Shown here: in pieces, positions 1 to 12,141 of the stretch
Layout of the letters: each line of letters starts with the position of its first letter
How positions within the stretch are numbered: the stretch's first letter is position 1
Source of the DNA: Certhia americana
Taxonomy: Eukaryota > Chordata > Aves > Passeriformes > Certhiidae
Assembly (NCBI GenBank): GCA_018697195.1
Contig: CM031857.1
Span: 95,210,966-95,274,965, forward strand
Reading direction: 5' to 3'
Length of the DNA stretch: 64,000 bases
Position numbers and translations under genes: made by a program
Notes under the pieces: model-generated
Told to the model about the DNA's origin: nothing
The model's database searches: none
What the model saw: only the letters and a program-made list of their open reading frames with translations

Positions 1-245
1 TGAACCAGTCTCCTAAATTGGTAAAAAGCCTGCACTCTGGAATTCCAGGGTAACAGTTTTGCAGACCCTGCTTCTATTCTATTCAATTCTCAAAGAATTG
101 AGATTTCAATCTGTGATTGCTGTGTCCAAGATGACCTCCAGCCATCACATCACCCACCAGTCCTCCTCTGTTCACAAACAGCAGGTCTAGTGGGGTACCT
201 CACATAGTTGGCTTCCTCATCAACTGTGTCAGGGAGTTCAACGGT
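1..245 (-). mobile_element. CR1 LINE, internal ORF2 fragment
   Basis: The reverse strand matches the CR1 stretch between the endonuclease and reverse transcriptase domains of ORF2; on the plus strand it reads as the familiar segment about covering facts of 'catcacatcaccca' and 'aacagcaggtctagtgggg'. Both CR1 ends are missing: the left end may run beyond the window edge and the right end stops near 245, where ordinary AT-rich sequence begins. No frame is open. The family assignment is from memory of the consensus. Confidence 0.7.
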
Positions 246-555
246 AGTTAAATGATGTCATTATTAATAGCTGTACAAAATTATGGCACAAAATTAACAA
301 TAACGTATAGCTACAAACGCCTCCAAGTCCTTCCCCTTAGGACTGTTCTCAAGACATTGCCATCATAAAAGTTACTCACATAGTAATACATTTTCATTGC
401 TTGTGGACAGGCTCTTAAAACCTTATTCATTAAAATACAATAGAAATCAAGTAATGACATGAGAACTTTGTAATGTTTAAGCATTCATTGTCTCAAATAT
501 AGTGTGGTCAACAAGTATGTGTGAAGCACATATATGCTGGGTTTTATCTGAAATT

Positions 556-586
556 AAAAAAAAAAAAAAAAAAAAAGAAAAAAAAA
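556..586. repeat. poly(A) tract
   Basis: 21 A residues, one G, then nine A residues. No target duplication or retrotransposed body is visible next to it. Confidence 0.9.
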
Positions 587-731
587 GATAATTCTTATCT
601 AATCTGGCATGGAAGAGCACATTGCCTCCTCATGCCCTGCCTCTCCTCCACCAGCACTCTCAGTTACATTGAATGTCCCAGTTGATTCAATTCAAATAAT
701 TCCTTTTATAAAGTAATATCAAGTGGGCAGG

Positions 732-751
732 AAAAAAAAAAAAAAAAAAAA
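732..751. repeat. poly(A) tract
   Basis: An uninterrupted run of 20 A residues in otherwise unremarkable sequence. Confidence 0.9.
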
Positions 752-2963
752 GAAACACTTGGCAATGAAAAGACAAGAATTAGAATAAAAATACCCACAA
801 TCATTTTAGATGCTGCATTTTATTCAACTACCATGAGCTGTGAATGGATACATTTTTTTTAATAAAAAGAGGTGAATGAATGGAGCTTAGATACTTTATA
901 AATGAAGCTTCAGTTATGCTCTGTCACATTTTTCCATTACTTAACTCATGTTTACCATAGAATGGATATCTTTGCTGATTTTTTTTTTCTGTATCTGTGG
1001 TTCAGACAGATTTAGACACAAATTTAAAAAAAAATAATACCAAGTAACAAGTCTGCTTTCTACACATATTTGACTTACTAATTGTTTACTAAATGATGCT
1101 TAAAGGATAAAAATTGTATTTCCATGCCAATGGTTCTAGTTTAAGCTCTCTAGATTGTATTCTTATTGAACATATTGTAAAAATATTTAAAATACTTTCC
1201 ATAGTCTATTGTACTCACAGAACTGAAAAGTGTTAAATCCATTAGGCAATTGGAAATTCGTCTGTGTCAGCCATAACTACTTGTCATCTTCATATATAAT
1301 CTTCTCAGGAAATCAATACAACACAAGCAGATTTCTAGCTATTGATCTAAACCACTCTACATATAACAAACCCTGATTCTGATAAATGATAGTATAAAAG
1401 AAAGAGGATGTGTAATTTGCTGTCATTTGACAGCTAGCATCTATATCATCCTTCTACTTACAAAAATAAGCAGATCATTTTTCAAAGTGTTTGAAAGACT
1501 ATCTGATGTTTGAATGCCTCTGGATATTAAGCAAGCTGGTATGTATGTATTTCTGTACATAACCTAATAGTTTATGTCATTGACCCTATGAACACCAAAG
1601 ATCTACTGGCATGGTTCTTGTGCTATAGTTGATGGGCAACCTCTTTGATTCAAAGCTTATCCTTTTGTCAATACTGAGGTCTTTCTCTCAGAAAGTTATA
1701 AAAAGGCTGAAGTGACTGACTTTCATAGCTCTGTATTTTCCGGTAACCTGTTACAAAGGCAGATACTTTCCATCAAATTAAGCTTTGAGGATTCTACTTT
1801 TGAATGCACAATGCTTATAGACAAAAAATAGAAGATATTGATCTTGGCTAATTATGACAGACTTCAATTTCCAAATTACATTACTTTCAATTTCTTGTAT
1901 CCTGAAGATGATGTGACTTTGATTTCTTTCTCTCTCAAAAGTTTCTCACTGAAAGTAAGTAATTACTGTAAAGTGGCAGATGAATTATCATTTAAGACAT
2001 TTCAGATTTCATTAACTGTCACCAAAATCAAGAAAAGGAGAAGGAGACACTAATTTATATTTGGGAGACTTTGGGTCTATGCAGTGTATACTGCAAAATT
2101 TGACTTCTGAAAGCATGAGGTTCTGGGGCATTCTGCCAAACAGTCTTCTCTGGAGTACAATAAAAACTTCAACTGCTGTTACTGGATATCAAAGTCTGTT
2201 TCAAAGCCAGAGGTTTCTTGAAGCAATCCTTCCTCCATTCTTAGCTTATAGGTCTCTTTATTTCAGTCTTGAGCATTTAAACTAGTTTAAATGTAACTTC
2301 TATAAGTAATCTTACTGATTTTTCACATTATATTTCCCTTTCCCATATAGACTACGTCTATGGATTTTTCCATGACAGTAGGGTAATTCACTAGGATTCA
2401 GGGAATACAGCTTTGAACAGACATTTCCACAGCTATGCTCCGCCTCTAAAGACTCTCATCATCCATGAGAAAAGTAGCAGTCTCAGGAGTCCAGGTGTTG
2501 TAGCCTGATGAAAATGAAATAAATTAAGGGAAAAGGGTTAACTACCTTTAAAAGTATGATAAATTAAGTGATGTTAAGATATTTGGCCAAATATACACTG
2601 AAACTATATTAAATCATACTTGCAAAAAATGTGAAAGAGCCCATGTTTTAAAAGAATGTAAATGTGCATTTGAGAAAAAAACAAAAAAACAACACCCTGG
2701 CTGCAATCAGATAGAAAGGTTATCTGAGAAAATAAACACTCCATATATAAAGAGGCTATATAGAAACAGGTAGGATCCAGAATAAGCAGTTTATCTAAAA
2801 CATAAACTGCTGAATAGCCCACATTAAAGATATGTGATGAAGATGAAGATATGTAGCCCATATTATACTGAATATGTGAGCATTACAAACCCCACTTAAT
2901 TTTGCATATACCTCATCTCTTCTGCTCTGTCATTTTTAGATCCAGTACTAGCTGTGAAATAAA

Positions 2964-2964
2964 C

Positions 2965-3003
<39 letters not shown>
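2964..3003. repeat. (ATT)n microsatellite
   Basis: About 13 perfect copies of a TTA/ATT trinucleotide. Perfect copies suggest it is probably length-variable. Confidence 0.95.
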
Positions 3004-4472
3004 GGATTTCTTAAATATCTTGTTGAAAATTTTCTTGATTGTGATCAACTGGTCTATTTAGACTCCTCTGAGAGCTGATTTATAAATCTGGCTGTAACAT
3101 GAGACCTTTACATCTGGTTAGCCAACATGGAACTAAGGCTGAGGAGCTCAAAACCATATGGATCCTGCAGATTAAATACAGACTTAACCCTGTTCTGCTG
3201 TGAATATAGTACTTTGAGAATGAAAGCACCAGTTGGTGGCTGCAGTGAAACTTTTGCCACTTATTTAAACTCAGTTTCTTGACCACCCAGAAAGGTGATA
3301 GCCAGAGATATGCTGGATGATACAGTATAGCAAATAAATTGTTTAATTTTTAAAAGCCCTGATTTCTCAGTTTCTGCTTCTTCTTCAATTCTGTGATTCT
3401 CAGGAAAAAAATTGTAGTTTTTTAGTTAAATATCATAAATACTATTAAAAATGTAACAAGAAAATGAAGAGGCACTTTTTAAAGAGAGTGTCTTTGAGCC
3501 TCACATTGTCCTTGCAAAACTGTTGTCTTAATCCACTTTTCTAGTTACAATTGTTTTAGCCCTTAACAGGACTTCCCTCGTTTCTTCCACTTAAACTTGA
3601 TTTTCCCTTAATAGTTGAAGGACGGTTAGACAGCATCACATTAATTTCAGTGGACATTGAGTTTTATCTAATTCAGCAAGCCAGCCTTTGTTAATTAGGC
3701 CTCACAGGGCGAGTGATTGTAAAGAACATCTCTAACTGTCACTGATCAATACCCACAGCAGAAGCAGTTCTAGCAGTCAATTACTTGTGTTTCTGAGAAG
3801 GAAGAAGAGTCCTAGTCTTGTTAACTCTTGCACTTTTTTTGAAATCACAAGCCCCCTCAGCCTACCTTCCTATCAGGTTCAACCAGATCCATACAAATTT
3901 TATTTCCTCCTAATGCTGAGGCAGTTTCACTGGCAGCAAAGTCTTCTGCAGCTTAGCAGTGCTTTTTAGAAACTTCTTATGCTTTTGAAACCATGAGCTT
4001 CACTGTTGGGAAAGTCAACACTCCAACAATGCTAAGAGATATTCACTATTTAGGCCTAGAGAGATGGGCTCTGTTTGATTAGGTCCCAGAAGAATAAGTA
4101 TATGGAAAGTAATTTAACATAATGCTACATTGCAATCCTTCAAAGATAAAGAGAGAGTAAGGAGGAAAACAGATCACAGCTATTAGCATTTCCTTGTCAT
4201 TTATTTCAGTGAGGATATATAAATATCACTGAATCACTAGGTTGAAAGAGACCTTCAAGATCATTGAATCCAACCCTTCCCCTAAAACCTCAACTAAACC
4301 ATGGCACTGAGTGTCATATCCAGTCTTTTTTACACATCCAGGGATGGTGACTCCACCACCTCCCTGGGCAAACAATTCTAGTACATGATCACTCTTTCCA
4401 TAAAAACCTTTTTTCCTAATATCCAACCTATATTTCCCTTGGTGCAGATTAAGACTGTGTCCTCTCCTTCTG

Positions 4473-6248
4473 TCATTGCTGCCTGGAGAAAGAGACCAAC
4501 CCCACCTGACTGCAGCCACCTTTCAGGGAGTTGTAGAGAGTGATAAGGTCACCTCTAAATCTCCTTCTCTCCAGGCTAAATACCCCCAGCTCCCTCAGTC
4601 TTTCCTCACAGGGTTTGTGTTCCCAGCCCCTCTCCAGACTCGTTGGACACACTCTGGACACACTCCAGTGTCTCAACATCCTTCCCAAACTGAGGGCCCA
4701 GAACTGGACACAGCACTCAAGGTGTGTCCTCACCAGTGCCCAGTACAGGGGCACAATGACCTCCCTGCTCCTGCTGGCCACACCATTCCTGATCCAGGCC
4801 AGGATGCCATCGGCCTTCTTGCCCACCAGGGCACTCTTCTGGCTCATGTTCAGCCACTGTCACCAGCACCCCCAGGTCCCTCTCTGCCTGGGCACTGTCC
4901 AGCCACACCTTCCCCTGCAACAGCCACACCTTCAGCCTCTAACATTGTAGGGGGTTGTTGTGGCCAAAATGCAGGACCTAGCACTTGGACTTACTAAACT
5001 TCATCTAACTGGACTCTGCCCATTCATCCAACTGTTCCAGGTCTCTCTGCAGAGCCCTCCTGCCTTCCAACAGATTGACACATTCTCCCAGCTTAGTGTC
5101 ATCTGCAAATTTACTAATGAAAGATCCAATTCCCTCATCCATGTCATCAATAAAAATATTGAACAGGACTGACCCCAGCACAGACCCCTGAGGGACACCA
5201 CTGGTGCCTGGCCCCCAGTTGGATGCAGCACTGCTCACCACCACTCTCTGGGCCCGGCCATCCAGCCAGTTCCTAACCCAGCACAGAGTGCTCCTGTCCA
5301 AGCCACAGGCTGCCAGCTTTTCCAGGAGTGTGCTGCGGGAGACATTGTCAAAGACCTTGCTGCAGTCCAAATACACAATATCCGCAGCCCTTCCTGCATC
5401 CACCAGGAGGGTCACCTGGTCATAAAAGGAGAACAGGTTGGTCAAACTGGACCTACCCCTCCTGAGCCCACGGTGGCTGGGTCTGATAACCTGGCCATCC
5501 TGTAAGTGCTGTGGGATGACACTCAGTATAAACTGTTCCATGACCTTACCAGGTACAGAGGTCAGGCTGACTGACCTATGATTACCTGTATCTTCCTTCC
5601 AACCCTTTTTGTGAATGGGCATCACATTGGCCAGCTTCCAGTCATCTGGAACATCGCCAGTGAGCCTGGACTGTTAGGAAGTGATGGAGAGTGGCTTTAC
5701 AAGTTCATCTGCCAGCTCCCTCTCCACCCTGGGATGGATCCTCTCTGGTCCCATAGATTTATAAATATCCAAGTAGCTCAGCAGTTCTCTGAATGCCTCC
5801 TCCTGGATAACAGAGGGACCATTCTGCTCCCTGACACCATCTGCCCACCCAGGAGGACAGTTGTCCCAAGGAAAAGCGATCTTCCCACTAAAACTGAGGC
5901 AAAAAAAGCATTAAGCACTTCTGCCTTCTCCTCATCTGCAGTTACTATGTTCCCTCCTGTATCCAGTAGAGAACAAAGAACATTGGTCTTACCCTTCCTT
6001 TTGCCATTAATATATTTGTAAAAACATTTTTTATTATCCTTTAACAAAAGTTGCCAAATTAAGTTTGAACTGGGCTTTGGCCTCTCTATTTTTTTTCTTA
6101 CATGCCCAGCAACCTCCTTAAATACTTCCTGAGGGACCTGACCCTCCTTCCAAAGATGATACATCCTCTTTTTATTCCTAAGCTCCTTTGAAACCATGTT
6201 GCCCATCCAGACTGGATATTTGCATAGTTGAGTCACCTTTTGGCACAC
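4473..6248 (-). pseudogene. CR1 ORF2 reverse transcriptase remnant
   Basis: This is the reverse transcriptase and carboxy-terminal region of CR1 ORF2. The frame 5005-5625 (206 residues) keeps recognisable RT blocks in order: YLDCSKVFD (residues 85-93, near 5347-5373), GVPQGSVLG (residues 143-151) and the active-site box FADD (residues 173-176, near 5098-5109), the CR1 version of the YADD box. The upstream linker is in 5778-6248 and the carboxy terminus ([16 protein letters not shown]) in 4473-4847. These pieces lie in different registers, so the gene is broken several times. The active-site aspartates survive but the reading frame does not. It has no host function that I can infer. Confidence 0.93.
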
Positions 6249-6497
6249 AGGGACAGTCTTCCTGTACCCTCAAGATCTCTGTTTTGAAGCATTCCCACCT
6301 TTCCTGGACTCCTTTGATTTTAAGGGCTGCTTCACAAGGAACTCTCTGAATAAATCTCCTAAACAGGCCAAAGTCTGCCCTCCAGAAGTCCAGTGCAAAA
6401 ATCTTGTTGATGTTCCTCCTGATTTCACCAAATAATAATTTCATGCTTACTGTGTGCCAAGCAGCCTCCAACCACCACATTTCCCACCAGCTCATTT

Positions 6498-7047
6498 CTA
6501 TTTGCAAACACCCGGGCTAACATAATCCCTCCCTGGTGGACTCACCCACCAGCAGTGACAAAAGTTGTCCTCTACACACTCTAAGAACTTCCTGGACTGC
6601 TTTTTTTCTGCTGTATTAAGTTCCCAGCAGATGTCTGGCAGGTTGAAGTCACCTACAAGAACAAGGGCTGGTGATCCTGAAACATTCTCCAGTTGTTTAT
6701 AGAATAAGTTGTCCACACCTTCTTCCTGGCTGGTGGACAATAACAGACTCCCAGTGGGATGTCAGCCTTGTTGGCCTTCCCCTTAATTCTTACCCTCAGA
6801 CATTCAACTTCATCATCATTCGTTCCAATACCCATGGCATCAAAAGCCTCTCTAATATAAAGGGCCACTCCTCCACCTCTTCTCTTTTTTCCTGTCTCTT
6901 CTGAAGAGCTTGTATCCAGTGCAGGTTCCAGCTGTGTGAGTCACCCCACCACATTTCTGTGATGATGACTACACCATAGCTCTGCTGTTGCACCATGGCC
7001 TCCAGCTCCTCTTGTTTGTCACCCATGCTGCCTGCATTGGTATCCAT
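6498..7047 (-). pseudogene. CR1 ORF2 endonuclease domain remnant
   Basis: This is the APE-type endonuclease part of CR1 ORF2, which in an active element nicks the target DNA to prime reverse transcription. The amino end shows NAGSMGDKQEELEA (near 7030), typical of avian CR1. A later frame contains [10 protein letters not shown], with the catalytic-type GDFN at 6642-6653. The domain is split over three registers (6796-7047, 6653-6868, 6498-6740), so at least two frameshifts separate its parts. It lies directly upstream, in element orientation, of the linker and reverse transcriptase. It is certainly a CR1 endonuclease relic and not a host gene. Confidence 0.9.
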
Positions 7048-7080
7048 GCACCTCAGCTGGGCTGCTGATTTCCATTTGTA

Positions 7081-9929
7081 TATAAATTAGAACTTGAGGG
7101 ATTTCCAATAAAAATACTTTTTTTCTGCCCTCTAGAACCTAGAGGTTCTAATAAAACCTCCGTTTTTTTAATAAACTCCTTTTCTTCTCTGGGGAGATTA
7201 GGAAGTTGTCATTCTTGTCATTGAAGACTTAGGGTTAAAAACACCCAGCTTCCTGAAACCATCACTGAGTTGTTTTAATACATTATAAACAGCTAATCAC
7301 TCCAAAAGAAATGGGTGGGAAAATGTTTTCTCTGGTCATGAGTCAGTCCTGAGAATTTAGAAATTTTCTCATTGTACATCATGCATTCTCAAAACCAATT
7401 GGTGACGTCCTAAAGTGGAGAACTAAAGAGAATGGCTCTTCACTTATACACTGTAATGTAAAAAAGTGCATTTAACACTGGAATGATATTTTCATTTTTT
7501 CCTATGAGTTTCCTTTGTTGCCTCCTCTAAACCGCTATTATTAAAGACATAAGAAAATCAACCTGTTAAGTTGTAGGTAAGAGATTTCATGTTCTGCTGC
7601 AATACTAAGTGCAGTTACTAGCAGAAAAGCTAAACTTTCAGTGGAAGATAAATACTCCTGAGTTTGGATGCTTACATGTGAGTGTGTCCAAGTACACAAG
7701 TTACAGAGACAAAGGATAGTTAACCAATACACTTAATGACTATAGAGCACAATTCAGCTTTGCGACAATTCAGTTACCTGCTGTCTGTTGCTGATCCCTC
7801 ACTCATGTCTCTTTAGCCTATTTTCCCTGTCTGAATCATCCTTTCCCTACATTGGAATGATCGCATATCTCTGATTGGGCCCCCAAGATCATTTTCTCTG
7901 AGAATCCTCTCATCCATTTTCTTCTTTATAGTTTTTCTTTATAGATCTTTATTATGCCTTTTAGATACTTTAACCTATGCATGTTGTGGAAGACCTTGTG
8001 ATATCATTGTACTAGGCTTTAGATGTAAAAGAAAGAAAATAAAACTGGAGACTGCTATTTAAGTTTTCAGTAGTTCTAGTAGTTTTCTAGTAGTTCTAAT
8101 CAAAGCATTTGTTTTAAGAAAAAAAATCAGCAGTTCATCTTATGTGTACTTGTGAGACTAATTAAAAATATTTTTTGCAAATGTTTTGATTCACTAATGT
8201 TTTATCTATGTTTAACTTAAGAGAAGTTTTGTTTTCTTTTTCTCAATGGTTGAATCTTGCAAATACCTATGGTGTTGCAGAAATGTTTTCCTTGTTTTAT
8301 ATGTGTCAACAACACAATTTAGTCCTGAAAGTTAACACAACCCCATCCTTCAAAAACTTGAAACAAAAATGACAGTTTTCAGCAATTAAACACTATATTG
8401 AAAAGTACCTGTAAAGAACTCTTGGCAAACAACGTATTTTTATACTGTATGTTAAATTAATTAATTTATTTTTGCAATCTTAAATTGCAATGTATTAGTG
8501 CAATTGCAAACAGAGAGATTACACTACTTACAATAGTTACTGAGAGAGCATACACAATCTTGAGAGCCTGAGAGATTTTAAAAATTCTTTGCCAAGTCAC
8601 TGCTGGCATAAAAAGTTATCCTAAAAAAAGAACCAATAAAAGACTGTTATTCATGATGATAATGAGCAGAGGTTTTGATGATAGTGTCAAATGTTTCACA
8701 TCTAATATAAAAGATTCAGTAATTCCTTCTTTAAAACAAATCTAATTGTACAGTACTGTTGTAATGCAAATTAGCTCTATTAAAAGCACCATTTGCAACT
8801 CCAATACAAAATCTTAATATATAAAAAAGTGAGAAAAAATTACTCTACTATGTTCCATTGTGTCTTAGAAGTTCACAGTGTGGTAAAAGCAAAAAAAAAA
8901 AAAGGTATTCATAGACATTTTAATTTGAAACAATATATCCTTTTTATAGTTTCAAGAACATTAGGAACATTAAAAAAATATAATAAATAGCAAAACACAA
9001 AGAAGTCACAGTGATTGTGCAAAATTGATTCCTTGGCATTCTGTTTCGTGTATGGAATGTACACATTATGACTGGAAAAGCATCCCAGTACAATTATGAA
9101 GTACTGAGATCTTAGGAACATTGTTTGCCTCTAGTCACAGATAATACAAGCTTAATTGTAAGATGTCTGCTTCAAACTGAAAGGCAAAACTTTTAAGTAT
9201 AGATTTTCTATAAATAAATATGCAATAAATAAATATATGCATTTAAAACAATAAATGATTTTTCATGCCATTTGAAAATAAGATTTTGGCAGTATAAATA
9301 CAGTAGAATAGACATTATTTTAATCAGGTCTCATAAATCATCAAAGCATTGTGACATGAGCCAGAACACAGTAGCCCTTAAAATACAGAAATAAAATATG
9401 TCATATAGAATCTACACATCCAAAAACCCCAGTCCATTATCCAAGAATTTTTTCTAAAGGTATTCTGACTTTTTAAATGCAAAAATAGTACATATAAACT
9501 TTCAGAAGTATGGCCCAGGACCTGTGTAGTTATCTTGTCTGCACTTAGCTACCCTGAGTTCCAAGAAACTATTTCTCAGAATTTTTATAAGGCAACAAAT
9601 GCCTTTTCAGATGACTAAACCAGAGCAAAGTAGATGATCCAAATAAAAGGTTTATACAAAATAAATCTAAAACCTGTGAACATTGTAACAGGACATCAAA
9701 AAAAAAAAAAAAAAGAAAATTCAGTAAACACCAAAATCTGCCACAGTAGTTTCCTAGTCTTTGAAAGCAGAATTTAAAGGTTCAAACAGCAAATTAGAAC
9801 CTTTCAACAGAAAGGTCTGCATGCAACTTGCTTTGTATGTATTTAGAGAGTAAGGATGATGGCAAGAGTGGAAACAGCACAGAGATTTGGTTCTGATCAA
9901 TACAGATTGTGTTTCATAGGAAATGGACC
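7081..9929. other. AT-rich non-coding stretch, no gene recognised
   Basis: Nothing here resembles a gene or a recognised mobile element. It contains a poly(A) tract at 9698-9714 and a small imperfect tandem built on TAGTAGTTCTAG near 8069-8098. Open frames such as 7541-7732, 8793-8990 and 8909-9121 are short, AT-driven and without domains. Confidence 0.6.
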
Positions 9930-10590
9930 TTGTTCTGAGGGAAGGTGTGCCCCTGCAGCCCACGGAGGACCACGAGTGGGCAGAGATCCACCTGCAGCCC
10001 ATAGAGGAGACCCACACTGGAGCAGCTGGGTGCCTGAAGGAAGGCTCTGACCCTGTGCAAAGCCTGTGCAGGAAAAAGCTCCTGGCAGGACCCATAGATC
10101 CATAAAGAGAGGATCCCACATAGGTGCAGGTTTCCTGGTTACCCTTGTGACCCTTTGGGAGACCCACACTGGAGCAGCCTGTTCTTGGAGGACTGCACCC
10201 CTTGGAAAAGACCCATGTTGGAGCAGGGGAAGGATTCTTTTCCCTGAGCAGCAGCAGAAACAATCTGTAATAAATGGAACATAAAGCCTCTTCCCTGTCT
10301 TTCTGTGCCACTGAGATAAGAAGATAGTGCCTGGAAATAAAGAATGGGTGGGATTTAAGGTGTTTTTTAAATTTACTTTTCATTATCCTGCTCTGATTTT
10401 GATTGGTAATAAATGCAGTTAATGTCCCCAAGTTCAGTCTGTTTTTCCTCTGAGTATTTGGTGAGTGATCTCTCCCAGTCCTTATCTTGACTCATAAGTC
10501 TTTCATTACATTTTCTCTCCCCTATTTAGTTGTGGAGGGGAGTGACTGAGAAACTTTGGTGGGTATCTGGCGTCCAGCCAGGTGAACACA
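9930..10590 (+). mobile_element. 5'-truncated avian ERV LTR, plus orientation
   Basis: The 3' two-thirds of a long avian LTR of the same family as the copy at 12142-13538. It begins inside the GC-rich repeated-unit region, with units resembling 'gagcagagatccacctgcagcccat' spread over 9945-10240, continues through a polyadenylation signal AATAAA at 10408-10413, and ends in a U5 whose last bases are GGTGAACACA at 10590. The U3 start is missing. Open frames across it (9856-10050, 9754-10431 on the other strand) are translations of LTR DNA. No target duplication can be tested because the 5' end is lost. No retroviral internal genes are adjacent. Confidence 0.8.
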
Positions 10591-12141
10591 GACCTTAAGG
10601 CATTTTGATTAAAAAAAGTATTTACCACTATGTAAAATGTGACTTCTTTGTGGTATGGCATTATCTTTCATGATAAAAAGACCAGAAAATTGCCATCACA
10701 GGTCCAAGTAGCTGATGAATTGTGTTAAGATTCATAAATGACATTTATATAGAGAAAATATAGTCTTTTGGTTGAGAACACAACTAGCAGAATTTTTTCT
10801 CTGATAAAAAATATAATTTGCAGAGGTGTTACTAAAGAATTGCCCATGGTCTGTAACTATGAAGACAGATTGCATGAAAAGTATTTTATTACCATTGTCT
10901 CCTTATTGCATTACTTCCTTCTCTGAAGAAGAAGTATTTTAAATATTTTTACTCTGAAGATTATTTCATCATTTTATGCTGGATTTATACTGTTGAATGT
11001 CCAATTTGAAAATAAAAACATTGCAAATAGGCAATAATTTTATTAAAATAACTAAATGGTCTTCTTTTTTAAGATTGTGTAAAAAGAACATATAAGAGAA
11101 AATATTTCATTAGAATAATATCCTTTCTTTTATAAGCTTTCTCTTTCAATATTATTTATTATTCTACATTGTCCAAAAAATTTCTCATAAAGATTGTTAT
11201 CTACTCCACATAGCTTCGATCAACTCAGAAATTATAAGAAAAATAAGTATACATTTTTATTCTTGATGGGACTTTTTATAGTCTTTTGGTTTAAACCATT
11301 TTTGGAAGTTGCTAATATTCAGTGGAAAAACTTCCACGCAAATAGACAAAACTTTGTCATATTCTTCAATAATATTTAAGAGAAATACAGTGCAACAAAC
11401 ACTGACTGTGGGGCAACAAGATTATTTTAAACAGTTCTTGAAACTCAGCAGTTCCAAATGCACACATTGAGCAAATTCTGAATAAGGTTGACAGAGTGGA
11501 GAAAGGTCTGCAAATATTATCAGTCTGATGACCTTATTTATACTTTGCCTTCCTCCCAAAATATCTATGATGCATGAAGTTAATAATACAACAGAATATT
11601 TTTCCCTTATGCAGCAGTTTTCATCTGAGGTGTCAAAGAAGTTTACCAACATAGAATTCATCTCTGTAACATTGCTTCAGTAAATCTTGTTCCGCTCAAT
11701 TACTTAAGGTGAACTGAGCCTCATATCTACTTTGCAGACACAATGAATGGAAAACAATGCATGAAGAAATTCTAGGATCCATCTATAACTCTAAATTCAC
11801 TGTCAACTATGTCTGCATATTCCCAAGAGATATTTATTTATTCCATTTTATTACAAATGTATATGTTTCCTGTAGAATATTTTACGACATCACTGGATGA
11901 GGTAATTTGCTGATTAACTGGTTTTGATTAGGAGGTTTACTTAAATGTCAAAACTAAATACCTCTTGGAGTGATTGGTTTCAACAGCTACTTCTATCTAC
12001 TTTGAACATGAAAAGTAATTCATTCCTGTTATTTTAATACCCCGTTTGTTTATTTAAAGCTGTTAAATCTTATTTTGGTCTTTTGCTTCCTAAATTTCTG
12101 TTGATCATTCTTTTTGTTTTCATAGAAGTTTCAAATTGTTG
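10591..12141. other. AT-rich spacer between two inverted LTRs
   Basis: About 1.55 kb of AT-rich DNA between the plus-strand LTR ending at 10590 and the minus-strand LTR starting at 12142. I see no exon, no retroviral gag, pol or env remnant, and no CR1 piece. The spacer therefore does not look like the body of a provirus bounded by these LTRs, which also face opposite ways. Confidence 0.6.

Larger units (their letters stand above)
246..4225. other. AT-rich non-coding stretch, no gene recognised
   Basis: About 4 kb with no recognisable exon, RNA gene or dated repeat. It holds two poly(A) tracts (556-586 and 732-751) and an (ATT)n microsatellite (2964-3003). The few open frames, for example 1838-2053 and 3787-3969, are short, lack domains and have no splice-site context I trust. 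Confidence 0.6.
4226..7080 (-). mobile_element. CR1 LINE, nearly complete ORF2, 5'-truncated
   Basis: This is the largest mobile element in the window, about 2.85 kb. Read on the minus strand it runs from the start of the ORF2 endonuclease (near 7047) through the reverse transcriptase to a 3' UTR whose terminal bases near 4226-4245 (rc GTGATTCAGTGATAT) fit the CR1 octamer tail. ORF1 and the 5' UTR are absent, which is the usual result of incomplete reverse transcription. The coding region is spread over at least six or seven overlapping open frames in different registers (for example 6796-7047, 6653-6868, 6498-6740, 6178-6507, 5778-6248, 5005-5625, 4473-4847), so the copy has many indels and cannot be active. 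No target duplication was found, as is normal for CR1. Confidence 0.95.

Noticed and set aside
9754..10431. 225-residue minus-strand frame, the longest in the window
   Set aside because: It lies antisense across an LTR and its flanks, with no domain or homologous pattern; LTR GC-rich repeats often give long chance frames.
10591..12141. Provirus bounded by LTRs at 9930-10590 and 12142-13538
   Set aside because: The LTRs face opposite ways and the spacer shows no retroviral gene remnant.
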